From CAWIJJ01 sp963836425 (GTDB taxonomy: Bacteria > Acidobacteriota > Terriglobia > Bryobacterales > Bryobacteraceae), in assembly GCA_963836425.1 (NCBI GenBank), contig CAWIJJ010000011.1, forward strand, positions 1-64,000: a stretch of DNA of 64,000 nucleotides. Reading direction: 5' to 3'. Under the pieces are notes generated by a model. It had not been told where the DNA came from. It searched no databases and worked only from the letters and a program-made list of their open reading frames with translations. Positions 8,599 to 17,351 of this stretch are shown here, piece by piece. A program made the translations under genes and the position numbers. Position 1 is the first letter of the stretch. Each line of letters opens with the position of its first letter.

Positions 8599-9584
8599 GC
8601 AGAGGACATGGCGCGAGCGCTGGTCGCCCAACGGCGAGTGGGTGCTGGCGCTGGCCCTGGCGTTCGAGGTGGCCGTTTTCGCGCTGATCGGCGAGAACTT
8701 TTTTTCGCTGGGCAATTTCTTCGAAGTGGTGCGCCTCAGCGTGGAACTCGGGCTGCTCGCGCTGGCGCTGACGCCCATCGTGATCACCGGCGGGATCGAC
8801 CTTTCGGTCGGCTCGATGATGGGGATGGCGGCCGTGATCTTCGGCGCCCTGTGGCGCGACGGCGGCTGGCCGCTGGCCGCGGCGGCGCTGGCGGCGCTGG
8901 CGGCGGGCTGCCTGGGCGGCGCCCTGAACGCGGCGGTGATCACGCGGTTGAACGTGCCGCCGCTGATCGTGACGTTGGGTTCGTTTTCGCTTTTCCGGGG
9001 CATCGCCGAAGGGATCACGCACGGCGCCGAGAATTACTCGAGCTTCCCGGCGGGGTTCTTGTGGCTGGGGCAGGGATACCTGGGGGGCGTGGTGCCGGTA
9101 CAGTTCCCGATCCTGCTGGCGGCGATCGCGGCGTACGGGGTGCTGCTGCACCGTTCCGCCATGGGGCGGACGTCTGTACGTACTGGGGTTCAGCCCGGAC
9201 GGTGCGCGTTACGCCGGCATTCCGGTGCGGCGGCGGCTGGCATTCCTGTACGTGCTCTCGGGCGTGGTTTCAGCGGGGGCCGCGATCATTTACGTAGCGC
9301 ACCTGGGGCAGGCCAAGTCCGACGCAGGCACCGGCTACGAACTGGCCGCGATTACGGCGGTGGTGCTGGGCGGTACCTCGGTCTTCGGCGGACGCGGCAC
9401 GATCTGGGGCACGGTGTTGGGGCTGTTCGCGATTTCCGTGCTGCAAAACGGCCTGCGGCTGGCGGCGCTGCCCGCCGAACTGACGGGTGTCCTGACCGGC
9501 GTAGTGCTGGTGGTGACGATCGGGCTGGGCCGCCTGCGCGGCCGGACACAAGCGCCCGAAACGACTCTTGACGAGGTGGATACG
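8582..9584 (+). CDS. Sugar ABC transporter permease (RbsC type), second, with frame break
   Basis: The N-terminal two thirds reads from ATG 8582 with the family motif IVITGGIDLSVGSMMG and LNVPPLIVTLGSFSLFRGI. Near base 9168 the frame shifts by one base: after HRSAMG the protein continues as GRLYVLGFSPDGARYAG, then VVLGGTSVFGGRGTIWGTVLG, in the other frame. That second frame has no stop before the binding-protein gene and runs straight into it. Either one indel created an apparent permease-binding protein fusion, or a second indel hides a stop; the original frame stops at 9569-9571, 13 bases before the next ATG. Confidence 0.75.
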
Positions 9585-10628
9585 ATGAGAAATTCTCAAC
9601 TCGCCATACTTTCCGGTGTGATCCTGGCGGGCTCGCTGATCGTGGCCGGGACGAACGTGTGGCTGATTCGTTCGCTGCGCCCGGCTTCCGGCGAGACCGC
9701 CTCCGCAGTCACATCGGGCGGGCGCACGCCGGTGATCGCGATGATGCCCAAGGCGAAAGGCGATCCGTACTTTGCCAGTTGCCGTACCGGCGCCGAAGAG
9801 GCCGCCAAGGAACTGGGGGTGGAGTTGATCTGGGACGGCCCCACCGGCCTGGACGCCGCCAAGCAGAACGAGGTAGTGGAGGGCTGGATCACGCGCAAGG
9901 TGGACGCCATCGCGGTGGCGGTGGAAAACGCGCCGGGCATTTCGACCGTGCTGCGCAAGGCGCGGGAGCGCGGCATCCACGTGATCACCTGGGATGCCGA
10001 CGCGGAACCGGACGCGCGCGATTTCTTCATCAACCAGGCCACTCCCCAGGGCATCGGGTCCACGCTGGCCGACGAAGGCGCGCGCCTGGTGAACAAGCAG
10101 GGCGAATACGCCATCATCACCGGGCCTCTCAGCGCCGCCAACCAGAACGCCTGGATCGCGGAGATCAAGAAGCACATGGAGGCCAACTATCCCGGCATGA
10201 AGCTGGCGGTAATCCGGCCGGCCGACGACGACCGCGACCGGGCCTTCGCCGAAACGCAGACCATCCTCAAGGTGTATCCGGCGGTGAAGCTGGTGATCAC
10301 GATTTCGGCGCCCGAAGTGCCGGGCTCGGCGGAAGCGGTGCAGCAGGCCGGCCGCACGGACGTGAACGTCATCGGCCTTTCGCTGCCCAACCTGTGCAAG
10401 CGTTACGTGCATGCGGGCGTTGTGCAGGCCGTGGTGCTGTGGAACACGCGCAATCTCGGCTACCTCACCATACAGGCGGCCAACCTGATGGTGCAGGGGC
10501 GGCTCAAAAAGGGCGTCACGTCGATTCCGGGAGGCCGGTTGGGGACGATTCAGGTGCGCGGCGACGAGGTGTTGCTGGGCAAGCCCCTGGTGTTCACCAA
10601 GGCGAATATCGACCAGTACGATTTCTGA
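9585..10628 (+). CDS. Sugar-binding protein of the ABC importer (RbsB type)
   Basis: A 347-residue periplasmic type I binding protein. GAGGTGG five bases before ATG 9585 is a good ribosome site. Residues 7-30 are a hydrophobic N-terminal segment without an obvious cleavage site, so the protein may stay membrane-anchored. The core begins PVIAMMPKAKGDPYFASCRTG, followed by the ligand-cleft region HVITWDADAEPDARDFFINQ. The residues at this cleft resemble the rhamnose/autoinducer-2-like branch more than ribose, but the ligand is not assigned. It is the last gene of the operon and convergent with lacI. Confidence 0.88.
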   Translation: MRNSQLAILSGVILAGSLIVAGTNVWLIRSLRPASGETASAVTSGGRTPVIAMMPKAKGDPYFASCRTGAEEAAKELGVELIWDGPTGLDAAKQNEVVEGWITRKVDAIAVAVENAPGISTVLRKARERGIHVITWDADAEPDARDFFINQATPQGIGSTLADEGARLVNKQGEYAIITGPLSAANQNAWIAEIKKHMEANYPGMKLAVIRPADDDRDRAFAETQTILKVYPAVKLVITISAPEVPGSAEAVQQAGRTDVNVIGLSLPNLCKRYVHAGVVQAVVLWNTRNLGYLTIQAANLMVQGRLKKGVTSIPGGRLGTIQVRGDEVLLGKPLVFTKANIDQYDF

Positions 10629-10643
10629 TTCGTGGTGCCGGGC

Positions 10644-11729
10644 TCAGGCAATGGCGGCGGAATCGTCCAGGCGAACCGGTGCGGATCCATTGGTGTTGGC
10701 GGGCTGCGCGGGGGCCCTGCGCGAGGTTTGGCCCACTTTCAAAGTGGCGGGCAGCCGTACCGTGAAAGGCTCGCCGTCAGGCGTCTCGGTCTTTCCCGCA
10801 ATCCGGGCCATCATGATCTCTCCGGCGCGATAGCCGATCTCGTAAGCGGGCTGGACGATGGAAGTGATGGAGGGAGAAAACAGGTCGTCCACAGTGAGCT
10901 CATCGAAGGTGAGAAAAGCGATATCCTCGGGAGTTCGCAGGCCGCAGTCGCGAAGCGCGCGCAGCACGCCCAGGGCGGTAGGGCCATTGGTGCAGAACAG
11001 GGCGTCCGGGCGCGGAGAAGACGCCTGGATCTTTTCGCGGCACATGGCCGCGACGTCCGCGATTTTCAGGTTGCCCGGCCAGATCAGATCGTCCGGCGAA
11101 GGCAGATTGGCCTGCCGCAGCGCCTGCCGGTAGCCGAGCAGGCGCCGGCGCTCGTTCTTCAAGGTGAGGGGACCGGTCACGATCGCGATCTGGCGGCTGC
11201 CTTCCTGGATCAGGTGCTCGACACCCATTTCGGCCGCTTGCACGTCGTCCACAGAAACCGAATCCACCGAGATGCGGTCCGGAATGCGGTCCAGGCAGAC
11301 CACGGGGATGCCTGCGTCCATGATGCGGGAGACCTGGTTCAGCGGCGTGGGGCCGGCGGCGATCACCATCAGGATGCCTTCCACGCGCTGCGACCGGAAC
11401 AGATAGAGTAGCTCCTTCTGCCGCTCCACGTCGTCGTCCGAATTGACGGCGATCACGGTGTAGCCGTGCTTGCGCGCTGCATTCTCCACGCCACGGATCA
11501 CCTGCGGGAAAAACGAAATGGTCATGTCCGGAACCATCATGCCCAGCGTTCGGGTCTTACTGGTCTTGAGGCTCCGGGCAACGTGGTTGGGGTGGTAGTT
11601 GAGCTCGTGGATAGCCGCCAGCACCTTGAGCCGCAACGGTTCGCTCACCGGCACCGAACCGGTGATGACGTGCGAAACAGTCCCGACGGAAACGCCGGCG
11701 ACCTCCGCGACTTTCTTGATGCTGGGCAT
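10644..11729 (-). CDS. LacI-family transcriptional repressor
   Basis: This 361-residue regulator has an N-terminal helix-turn-helix (IKKVAEVAGVSVGTVSHVI) and hinge (HPNHVARSLKT), followed by a periplasmic-binding-protein-like effector domain (TRTLGMMVPDMTISFF ... HLIQEGSRQIAIVTG ... DIAFLTFDEL). The hinge leucine is the one that inserts at a central CpG in LacI operators, which matches the four palindromes found in this locus. It is the last gene of the isomerase-dehydrogenase-DUF1080 operon. A hairpin that covers its ribosome site precedes it. Inducer unknown; a sugar or keto-sugar from the pathway is likely. Confidence 0.92.
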   Translation of the reverse strand: MPSIKKVAEVAGVSVGTVSHVITGSVPVSEPLRLKVLAAIHELNYHPNHVARSLKTSKTRTLGMMVPDMTISFFPQVIRGVENAARKHGYTVIAVNSDDDVERQKELLYLFRSQRVEGILMVIAAGPTPLNQVSRIMDAGIPVVCLDRIPDRISVDSVSVDDVQAAEMGVEHLIQEGSRQIAIVTGPLTLKNERRRLLGYRQALRQANLPSPDDLIWPGNLKIADVAAMCREKIQASSPRPDALFCTNGPTALGVLRALRDCGLRTPEDIAFLTFDELTVDDLFSPSITSIVQPAYEIGYRAGEIMMARIAGKTETPDGEPFTVRLPATLKVGQTSRRAPAQPANTNGSAPVRLDDSAAIA

Positions 11730-11737
11730 GCGCGTGA

Positions 11738-11767
11738 CCCTGCCCCCGCCTGTAGCGGGGGACAGGG
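11738..11767 (-). promoter_or_regulatory. Hairpin covering the lacI ribosome binding site
   Basis: CCCTG-CCCCCGC and GCGGGGG-A-CAGGG form a 12-bp stem with one bulged base and a 5-base loop. On the minus strand the 3' arm contains the AGGG that serves as Shine-Dalgarno for lacI (8-9 bases before ATG 11729). It could reduce lacI translation or act as a partial transcription stop; there is no U run. Confidence 0.5.
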
Positions 11768-11778
11768 CAGATTTCAGA

Positions 11779-12555
11779 CTACAACTTTTTCAGCCGGATA
11801 TTGCGGACTTCGATCTTCATCGGGTCACCGCGGTGGCATTGGATCCCAATCAGCCCGGCGAGGCGCCGGCCCTTGGTATCGTCGTCGATCACCATGCTGG
11901 TCATACGGCCGTTCAGAATTTGGATCAGCGTGTTGCCGCGCGCGATGAGGTACAGGTCATTCCAGTCGTCGCTCTTGATGATGCTCTTGAGTTCGTTGCT
12001 GTCGCCGAGCGACGAAACGAGGCCGGGCTTGCCGCCATCGGGAATGTACGTGAACTGGCCGCGCATCGCCAGGAACCCGCGGCCGCGTTCTTCGTAGAAC
12101 TGGCCCGTGAACTGCTGCGCGCCGTCCATGTCGGCCTGGTAGCCGATCATGCCGGTTTTGAAATCGGGACGTTCGATGCTGCGGATCTGAATGCCGCTGT
12201 TGTAGCCGGTCAGCTTGTAATCGAGCTTCAATTCGAAATCCGCCGGGCTGCCGCCGCGCCAGATCAGAAACGTATTCTGTTCGGGCTGCTTGTCGGTGGC
12301 CGTCTGGCCGACGATGGTTCCGTTCTCCACCCGCCAGAACTTGGTATCGCCTTCCCATCCGTTTAGGGTTTTGCCGTCGAAGATCGGCGTAAAGCCGGTC
12401 TCCTCGAGCGGCGGAATGCCGCGGCCGCCTCCGCCGCCGCGACCGGCGTTCTGCCCCTGGCCGCGCCCGGCCGGCGGAGTTCCGCCCTGCTGGGCGACCA
12501 GGCCCGCAACAAGGATGAGCCCGATTCCCGCGGTAATCGAAATTCTGTTCAGCAT
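11779..12555 (-). CDS. Exported DUF1080 (3-keto-glycoside hydrolase-like) protein
   Basis: A 258-residue protein with signal peptide (residues 1-22, ending LVAQ), a Gly-rich linker and a complete DUF1080 domain: FTPIFDGKTLNGWEGD, WRVENGTIVGQT, FELKLDYKLTGYNSGIQIRS, DDWNDLYLIARGN and IQILNGRMTSMVIDDD. ATG 12555 has AAGGAG five bases upstream and overlaps the stop of the dehydrogenase gene by 7 bases, so the two are co-translated. With the dehydrogenase and isomerase it suggests cleavage of an oxidised (3-keto) glycoside outside the cytoplasm; substrate unknown. Confidence 0.88.
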   Translation of the reverse strand: MLNRISITAGIGLILVAGLVAQQGGTPPAGRGQGQNAGRGGGGGRGIPPLEETGFTPIFDGKTLNGWEGDTKFWRVENGTIVGQTATDKQPEQNTFLIWRGGSPADFELKLDYKLTGYNSGIQIRSIERPDFKTGMIGYQADMDGAQQFTGQFYEERGRGFLAMRGQFTYIPDGGKPGLVSSLGDSNELKSIIKSDDWNDLYLIARGNTLIQILNGRMTSMVIDDDTKGRRLAGLIGIQCHRGDPMKIEVRNIRLKKL

Positions 12556-13715
12556 GTCGCTCCTTTTTGCTCCGCTGCGGAGCCCGGCACCTTGACCCAG
12601 TTGCGGTTTGCCGCCGATTGCAGCACTGCATCGGTGACGTAATCCGTGCACAACGCCTCTGCGAATGTCGGCGAGGCGCTCTTGCGTCCGGCGGCGGCCG
12701 AAAGAAAATCCGCCGCCTGGTGGATGAACGTGTGCTCGTAGCCGATTTGAAGGCCGGGCACCCACCAGTGCTTCATATAGGGATGATCGCTGTCGGTGAT
12801 GTGCAGGCTGCGCCATCCGCGCGTCCGGCCTTCATCGCGGTGATCGAAATACTGCAAGCGGTGCAGGTCGTGCAGGTCCCAGAAAATGGAGGCGTGCTCG
12901 CCGTTGATCTCGAAGGTGTAGAGCGCCTTGTGGCCGCGGGCGTAGCGGGTGGCCTCGAAGGTGGCCAGCGACCCGTTGCGGAAACGCGCCAGAAACAGGC
13001 TGGCGTCGTCGATGCCGACCGGCTCCACCTTGCCGGTGAGGTTGTGTTTGCGGCTCTTGATGAAGGTTTCGGTGATGGCCGAGACCTCGTCGATGCCGCC
13101 GTTCAGCCAGAGCGCGGTGTCGATGCAGTGGGCCAGCAGGTCGCCCGTGACGCCGCTTCCGGCCACGGCCACATCCAGGCGCCAGAGGCCCTCGCCGCCC
13201 TGCGGCAGGTCGCTCGAAATGGTCCAGTCCTGGAGGAACTTGGCGCGGTAGTGGAAGATCTTGCCCAGCCGTCCTTCATCGATCAGTTGCTTGGCCATCG
13301 TCACCGCCGGCACGCGCCGGTAGTTGTACCAGACCATGTTCGGCACGCCCGCCGCTTCCACGGCCTGCACCATGGCCTCCGCCTCCGCTGCGTTGCGGCC
13401 GAGCGGCTTCTCGCACATCACCATCTTGCCGGCCTTGGCCGCGGCGATGGCGATTTCGGCGTGGGTGTCGTTGGGGCTGGCGATATCGACCAGGTCGATC
13501 TCCGGAGATTCCACCAGCTTGCGCCAGTCCGTCTCCACCGATTCGTAGCCCCAGCGGGCGGCGAAATCCTGCGCCCGCGAAGCGTTCCGCGCGCACAGCG
13601 TCTTCAGCACCGGCTGGTAGGGGACGTCGAAGAAATGGTTCACCTGTGAGAAGGCGTTGGAGTGGGTACGGCCCATGAACCCGTAGCCCACCATCCCGAT
13701 ATTGAGCTTCTGCAT
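12549..13715 (-). CDS. Gfo/Idh/MocA-family sugar dehydrogenase
   Basis: This 388-residue NAD(P)-dependent oxidoreductase has the N-terminal Rossmann motif GMVGYGFMGRTH and the family EKPLG motif (MVMCEKPLGRN) that carries the catalytic lysine. The C-terminal alpha/beta domain includes GSGVTGDLLAHCIDTALWL. There is no signal peptide, so it acts in the cytoplasm. Family members oxidise a sugar hydroxyl, often C3 of glucosides. It starts one base after the isomerase stop and overlaps the DUF1080 start, so the three genes form one unit under operator D. Confidence 0.9.
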   Translation of the reverse strand: MQKLNIGMVGYGFMGRTHSNAFSQVNHFFDVPYQPVLKTLCARNASRAQDFAARWGYESVETDWRKLVESPEIDLVDIASPNDTHAEIAIAAAKAGKMVMCEKPLGRNAAEAEAMVQAVEAAGVPNMVWYNYRRVPAVTMAKQLIDEGRLGKIFHYRAKFLQDWTISSDLPQGGEGLWRLDVAVAGSGVTGDLLAHCIDTALWLNGGIDEVSAITETFIKSRKHNLTGKVEPVGIDDASLFLARFRNGSLATFEATRYARGHKALYTFEINGEHASIFWDLHDLHRLQYFDHRDEGRTRGWRSLHITDSDHPYMKHWWVPGLQIGYEHTFIHQAADFLSAAAGRKSASPTFAEALCTDYVTDAVLQSAANRNWVKVPGSAAEQKGATC

Positions 13716-13716
13716 G

Positions 13717-14766
13717 TCAGTTCCACCCGTGGGCGTTTCGCACCGCGACCATCACGCCCAGCACGTCGTTCCACGTCTTGGGATTCATCATGACGGAATT
13801 GGGGAACATGCAGCCGTCCCAGCAGACGTGCTCGAGGGCGCCGGTGGGCTGGCCGTCGTCGCCGCGCAGCCAGGCGCCGGAATCGCGCACGATGTCGAGC
13901 TTGCCGTTGGGATCGCAGGGCTGGCAGTGGCGGCCGGTCTTGTCGTGCGAGCCCGAGCCTTTTACCGTGCCGTCGTTCTGCGCCACGTGGAAATCGATGG
14001 TCCAGGGCCGGAGGGCAGCCGCGACTTTGCGGTACGCCTCGGCCAGACGTTCGCCCTGCGACCAATCGAAATCGTCGGGCAGGAGCCGGTCTTCGGGCGC
14101 GTTGTAGCCCATGGTGAAAAGCATGGTGTGGGCCATATCGGCCTGAAACCCGAGTGTTTTCGGGCGGCCCACCATTTCGAGCAGGCGCACGTTGCTGCGC
14201 CAGCTATGCATTCCGGCCCAGCAGATCTCGCCTTCGGCGGCCAGGCGCTCGCCGAAACCTTCGGCGATGTTGCAGGCCTCGGTGAAGGTCTGCGCGATTT
14301 TCCTGGTGTTGCCTTCGGGGTCATTGGCCCACTCGCCGGCGCCGGCCGCCGAGTCGATGCGAATCACGCCGTACTTGCGAATCCCGAGTTCGCGCAGTTT
14401 CTTTCCGATGCGGCAGGCCTTGCGGACTTGAGTCAGGAAACGGCCGCGCTCCTCCTCGTTGCCCATGGCGGACCCGCCGCCGGTCGGCGCCCAAACCGGC
14501 GCCACCAGGGAGCCGACGCGCAGCTCTTTCCCGGAGATATTCTCGGCCAGGCGCGCGAGATCGTCGTCACTCGAATCGATGTCCGTATGCGGCAGGGACA
14601 GGAACAGGTCTACGCCGTCGAAGCGGACGCCATCCACCTCCGCGGCGGCGGTCAGGTTCAGCATGGTTTCCAGGTCGATCGGCGGCTCCGAATCGGGGCC
14701 TTTTCCGACCAGCCCGGGCCACATCGCATTGTGAAGCGCAGGATAGGTATGAGTAGCGGTGCTCAT
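13717..14766 (-). CDS. Sugar isomerase/epimerase, TIM-barrel (xylose isomerase-like)
   Basis: A 349-residue cytoplasmic TIM-barrel protein of the AP-endonuclease-2 superfamily. Metal-binding positions are suggested by EICWAGMHSW, LGFQADMAHT and TIDFHVAQNDG, which supply Glu, Asp and His ligands in this fold. GAGGAGG four bases before ATG 14766 is an excellent ribosome site. It is the first gene of the operon with the dehydrogenase, DUF1080 and lacI genes. Relatives beside Gfo/Idh/MocA dehydrogenases act on 3-keto sugars or as isomerases; the exact reaction is not determined. Confidence 0.85.
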   Translation of the reverse strand: MSTATHTYPALHNAMWPGLVGKGPDSEPPIDLETMLNLTAAAEVDGVRFDGVDLFLSLPHTDIDSSDDDLARLAENISGKELRVGSLVAPVWAPTGGGSAMGNEEERGRFLTQVRKACRIGKKLRELGIRKYGVIRIDSAAGAGEWANDPEGNTRKIAQTFTEACNIAEGFGERLAAEGEICWAGMHSWRSNVRLLEMVGRPKTLGFQADMAHTMLFTMGYNAPEDRLLPDDFDWSQGERLAEAYRKVAAALRPWTIDFHVAQNDGTVKGSGSHDKTGRHCQPCDPNGKLDIVRDSGAWLRGDDGQPTGALEHVCWDGCMFPNSVMMNPKTWNDVLGVMVAVRNAHGWN

Positions 14767-14816
14767 TCAGCCTCCTCTCGCATGATTATGCCGCAAACCG
14801 CACGGCGGGCGAGCGA

Positions 14817-14830
14817 TTGAAACGTCTCAA
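14817..14830. promoter_or_regulatory. LacI-type operator D
   Basis: TTGAAACGTCTCAA has one mismatch to TTGAAACGTTTCAA. It lies just downstream of the isomerase-operon promoter, between the divergent isomerase and TonB receptor genes, so it could control both. Confidence 0.65.
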
Positions 14831-14838
14831 GCTCTGCA

Positions 14839-14867
14839 ATCGTATATCAGGCTCGGGATCTTGTCAA
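14839..14867 (-). promoter_or_regulatory. Promoter of the isomerase operon
   Basis: On the minus strand TTGACA (14867-14862) and TACGAT (14844-14839) are separated by 17 bases. An overlapping TATACG gives a 15-base spacer. The layout repeats that of the ABC promoter, with the operator placed directly downstream. Confidence 0.65.
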
Positions 14868-14914
14868 ACCAACCGACGACGCTCCGGGCTTGACTCCGAA
14901 ATTGGGCGGCGCGT

Positions 14915-17272
14915 ATGCTGGCTGACATCGGTCTCTTCCCTAGAATCGTTCCAGCACTGCTTTTGGCGGCGGCGGTAACTCCCGCTCTGGCGCAACGGAT
15001 CAGCGGAGAACTGCGCCTCCAGGTAACCGACAGCGCCGGCGCTCCGGTGCAGGCGTCGTGCCGGATCACCGGGGACGCAGCGGGGGTCGAGCGCGAGTTC
15101 CAGACGGGCCCCGATGGGCGGTTCACGGTTCGCGGGCTGCCCTTCGGCAAGTACAGCCTGACGGTCACGCGCGCCGGGTTTGCAGTGAACGCTTCCCTGG
15201 TCGAGATTCGCTCCCAGATCCCGCTCGAGTTCGCTGTCAAACTGGGCGTCGCGCCGGTTGAAACCACGGTGGTCGTGCACGAATCGGAAACCCTGCTCGA
15301 TCCGGCCCGCACCTCGGCGGCGCAGTATCTGAGCCCGCGCGAAATACGGGAGCGGCCCGCCGGCGCGCCCGGCCGGTCCCTGATCGACCTGATCAACACG
15401 CAACCGGGGTGGCTGCTCGAAGCCAACGGCGTGCTGCATCCACGCGGGTCGGAGTACGACGTGCAGTATGTGGTGAACGGCATTCCGCTCTATGACAACC
15501 GCTCGCCGGCGTTCGCGCAATCGCTCGAAGCGGGCGAGTTCCGTTCGGTCAACGCGCGCACCGCGGGCATTCCCGCCGAATTCGGGCGCAAGTTGGGCGG
15601 GGTGATCGAAATCGAAACGGCGGCAGACGCGCGGCAGGGGCTGCACGGCAGCGCGGCGCTCGAAGGCGGAAGTTTCGGCAGCCGCAGCGCCTTCGCTTCC
15701 CTGCAATTCGGGTCCGGCAAGAACACCGTTGGAATCAGCGGCGAGGGCATGCTGACGGACCGGTATCTCGACCCGCCGGTCGAGGAGAACTTCACGAACC
15801 ATGCCTCGGGGGGCGGATTCTCGGTCCGATTCGACCGCGACTGGAGCGCGTCGGACCGCACCTGGGTATACCTGGACCGTCACGCGACCGGCTTCGAGGT
15901 TCCCGACGAGTTGTTGCAGCAAGCCGCAGGGCAGAGGCAGGACCGGACGGCGGGCGAGACCCAGGGGCAGATCTCGCACACGCATATTTTCTCGGCGTCG
16001 GCGCTCGGCCAGTTTCGCGGCATGGTCCGCGACACTTCCGCGCGGTTGTGGGCGAATGCGCTTTCGACTCCGATTCTGCCCGCGCAGGATCGCGGCTTCC
16101 GGGAAGCCTACGCCGCGGCCAGCCTGTCGGTGCACAGCGGACGGCACGAGTGGAAGGGCGGCATCGAGACGTGGTTTTCCTCGATTCGCGAGAACTTCTC
16201 CTATCGCATTGTCGACTACCGGATTTCGGGAGTGCCGATCTTCGACCCGGGTATTCCTCCGGAATTCGCTTTTTCCGACCGGCGGCAGGGCCGCGACCAG
16301 TCCGCATTCGTACAGGATCTGTGGCGCGCCGGAAACGTGACCCTCAGCGCCGGCTTGCGCTTCGATCGCCACCGCCTGGTACGGACCGAGAGTGCGTGGA
16401 GTCCCCGCCTGGGTGTGGCGTATGCGGTGCCGGCGGCGAATTTGGTGCTGCGAGCATCCTATGACCGCGTGTTCGAGGTTCCGGCGATCGAGAACATCCT
16501 GCTCGGCAGTTCGGACCTCACCGAATTTCTCGGGGGCGAGGGCGCATTTCTTCCGCTGCGCTCTTCGCGCGGGCACTATTTCGAGGCCGGGTTTTCGAAG
16601 GCGGCTTTCGGCCGGCTGCGCGTGGACGGCTCCTGGTACGACCGGCGACTGAACGATGCCGCCGACGACAGCCTGCTGCTCAATACCGGCGTGAGTTTCC
16701 CCATCGCATTCAGCCGCGCCAGCATCCACGGTTTCGAAGCCAAGATATCGGTGCCGTCCTGGGGCCCGTTCTCGGGCTACTTGAGCTACAGCAATATGAC
16801 GGGCCGCGGCTATCTGCCGGTGGCGGGCGGCCTGTTTCTGGGAGATGAGGCGCAGAGCCTGATTGCGGGTTCCGGCTCCTTTCCCATCACCCAGGACCAG
16901 CGGAACACCCTGCGCGCGCAGTTCCGTGTTCAACCACATCCGCGCGTGTGGCTGGCGGTGAGCGGCTGGTACAACAGCGGGCTGCCGTTTGAAATCGAAG
17001 GACCCGCCGACGATGCTTTCGTCGAGCTTCAGTATGGCGATCGCATCCTCAGCGAGGTCGATTTCGACCGGGGGCGTGTGCTGCCTTCGACGGCCGTGGA
17101 TCTTTCCGCCGGGGTGGACGTGGTGCACAACGAACGCTGGAAGTTGCGCGTGCAGGCGGGAGTGACGAACATCGCGGACCGGCTGAACGTCATCAACTTC
17201 GCCGGAGTCTTCTCGGGAACCGCGCTCGGCGCCCCGCGCAGTTACGGATTACGGCTGCAAACGGAGTTCTGA
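14915..17272 (+). CDS. TonB-dependent outer-membrane receptor
   Basis: This 785-residue receptor has a signal peptide (residues 1-26, ending ALAQ), a carboxypeptidase-regulatory-like beta domain (LRLQVTDSAGAPVQASCRIT ... GRFTVRGLPFGKYSLTV), a plug (LSPREIRERPAGAPG ... VQYVVNGIPLYDN) and a beta-barrel. The terminal strand ends RSYGLRLQTEF with the C-terminal Phe expected of outer-membrane proteins. It diverges from the isomerase operon over a shared operator, so it likely imports the glycoside whose breakdown the locus encodes. A ribosome site is weak (GGGCGG). Confidence 0.9.
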   Translation: MLADIGLFPRIVPALLLAAAVTPALAQRISGELRLQVTDSAGAPVQASCRITGDAAGVEREFQTGPDGRFTVRGLPFGKYSLTVTRAGFAVNASLVEIRSQIPLEFAVKLGVAPVETTVVVHESETLLDPARTSAAQYLSPREIRERPAGAPGRSLIDLINTQPGWLLEANGVLHPRGSEYDVQYVVNGIPLYDNRSPAFAQSLEAGEFRSVNARTAGIPAEFGRKLGGVIEIETAADARQGLHGSAALEGGSFGSRSAFASLQFGSGKNTVGISGEGMLTDRYLDPPVEENFTNHASGGGFSVRFDRDWSASDRTWVYLDRHATGFEVPDELLQQAAGQRQDRTAGETQGQISHTHIFSASALGQFRGMVRDTSARLWANALSTPILPAQDRGFREAYAAASLSVHSGRHEWKGGIETWFSSIRENFSYRIVDYRISGVPIFDPGIPPEFAFSDRRQGRDQSAFVQDLWRAGNVTLSAGLRFDRHRLVRTESAWSPRLGVAYAVPAANLVLRASYDRVFEVPAIENILLGSSDLTEFLGGEGAFLPLRSSRGHYFEAGFSKAAFGRLRVDGSWYDRRLNDAADDSLLLNTGVSFPIAFSRASIHGFEAKISVPSWGPFSGYLSYSNMTGRGYLPVAGGLFLGDEAQSLIAGSGSFPITQDQRNTLRAQFRVQPHPRVWLAVSGWYNSGLPFEIEGPADDAFVELQYGDRILSEVDFDRGRVLPSTAVDLSAGVDVVHNERWKLRVQAGVTNIADRLNVINFAGVFSGTALGAPRSYGLRLQTEF

Positions 17273-17296
17273 GCGTCAGCGTCAGCGAAACAAAAT

Positions 17297-17330
17297 GGCC
17301 GGCTTTCCGCCCGTGGGTGGGAAGCCGGCC
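17297..17330. terminator. Bidirectional hairpin between convergent receptor genes
   Basis: GGCCGGCTTTCC and GGGAAGCCGGCC pair over 12 bp (one G-U) around a 10-base loop, midway between two convergent stop codons. Confidence 0.65.
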
Positions 17331-17351
17331 GAATTCGAACACCGATTCAGA

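Noticed and set aside
14864..17128. Long open frame on the minus strand across the TonB receptor gene
   Set aside because: It lies fully opposite a receptor with signal peptide, plug and barrel. Its product is rich in Arg, Gly and Ala with no domain, as expected for a GC-rich antisense shadow.
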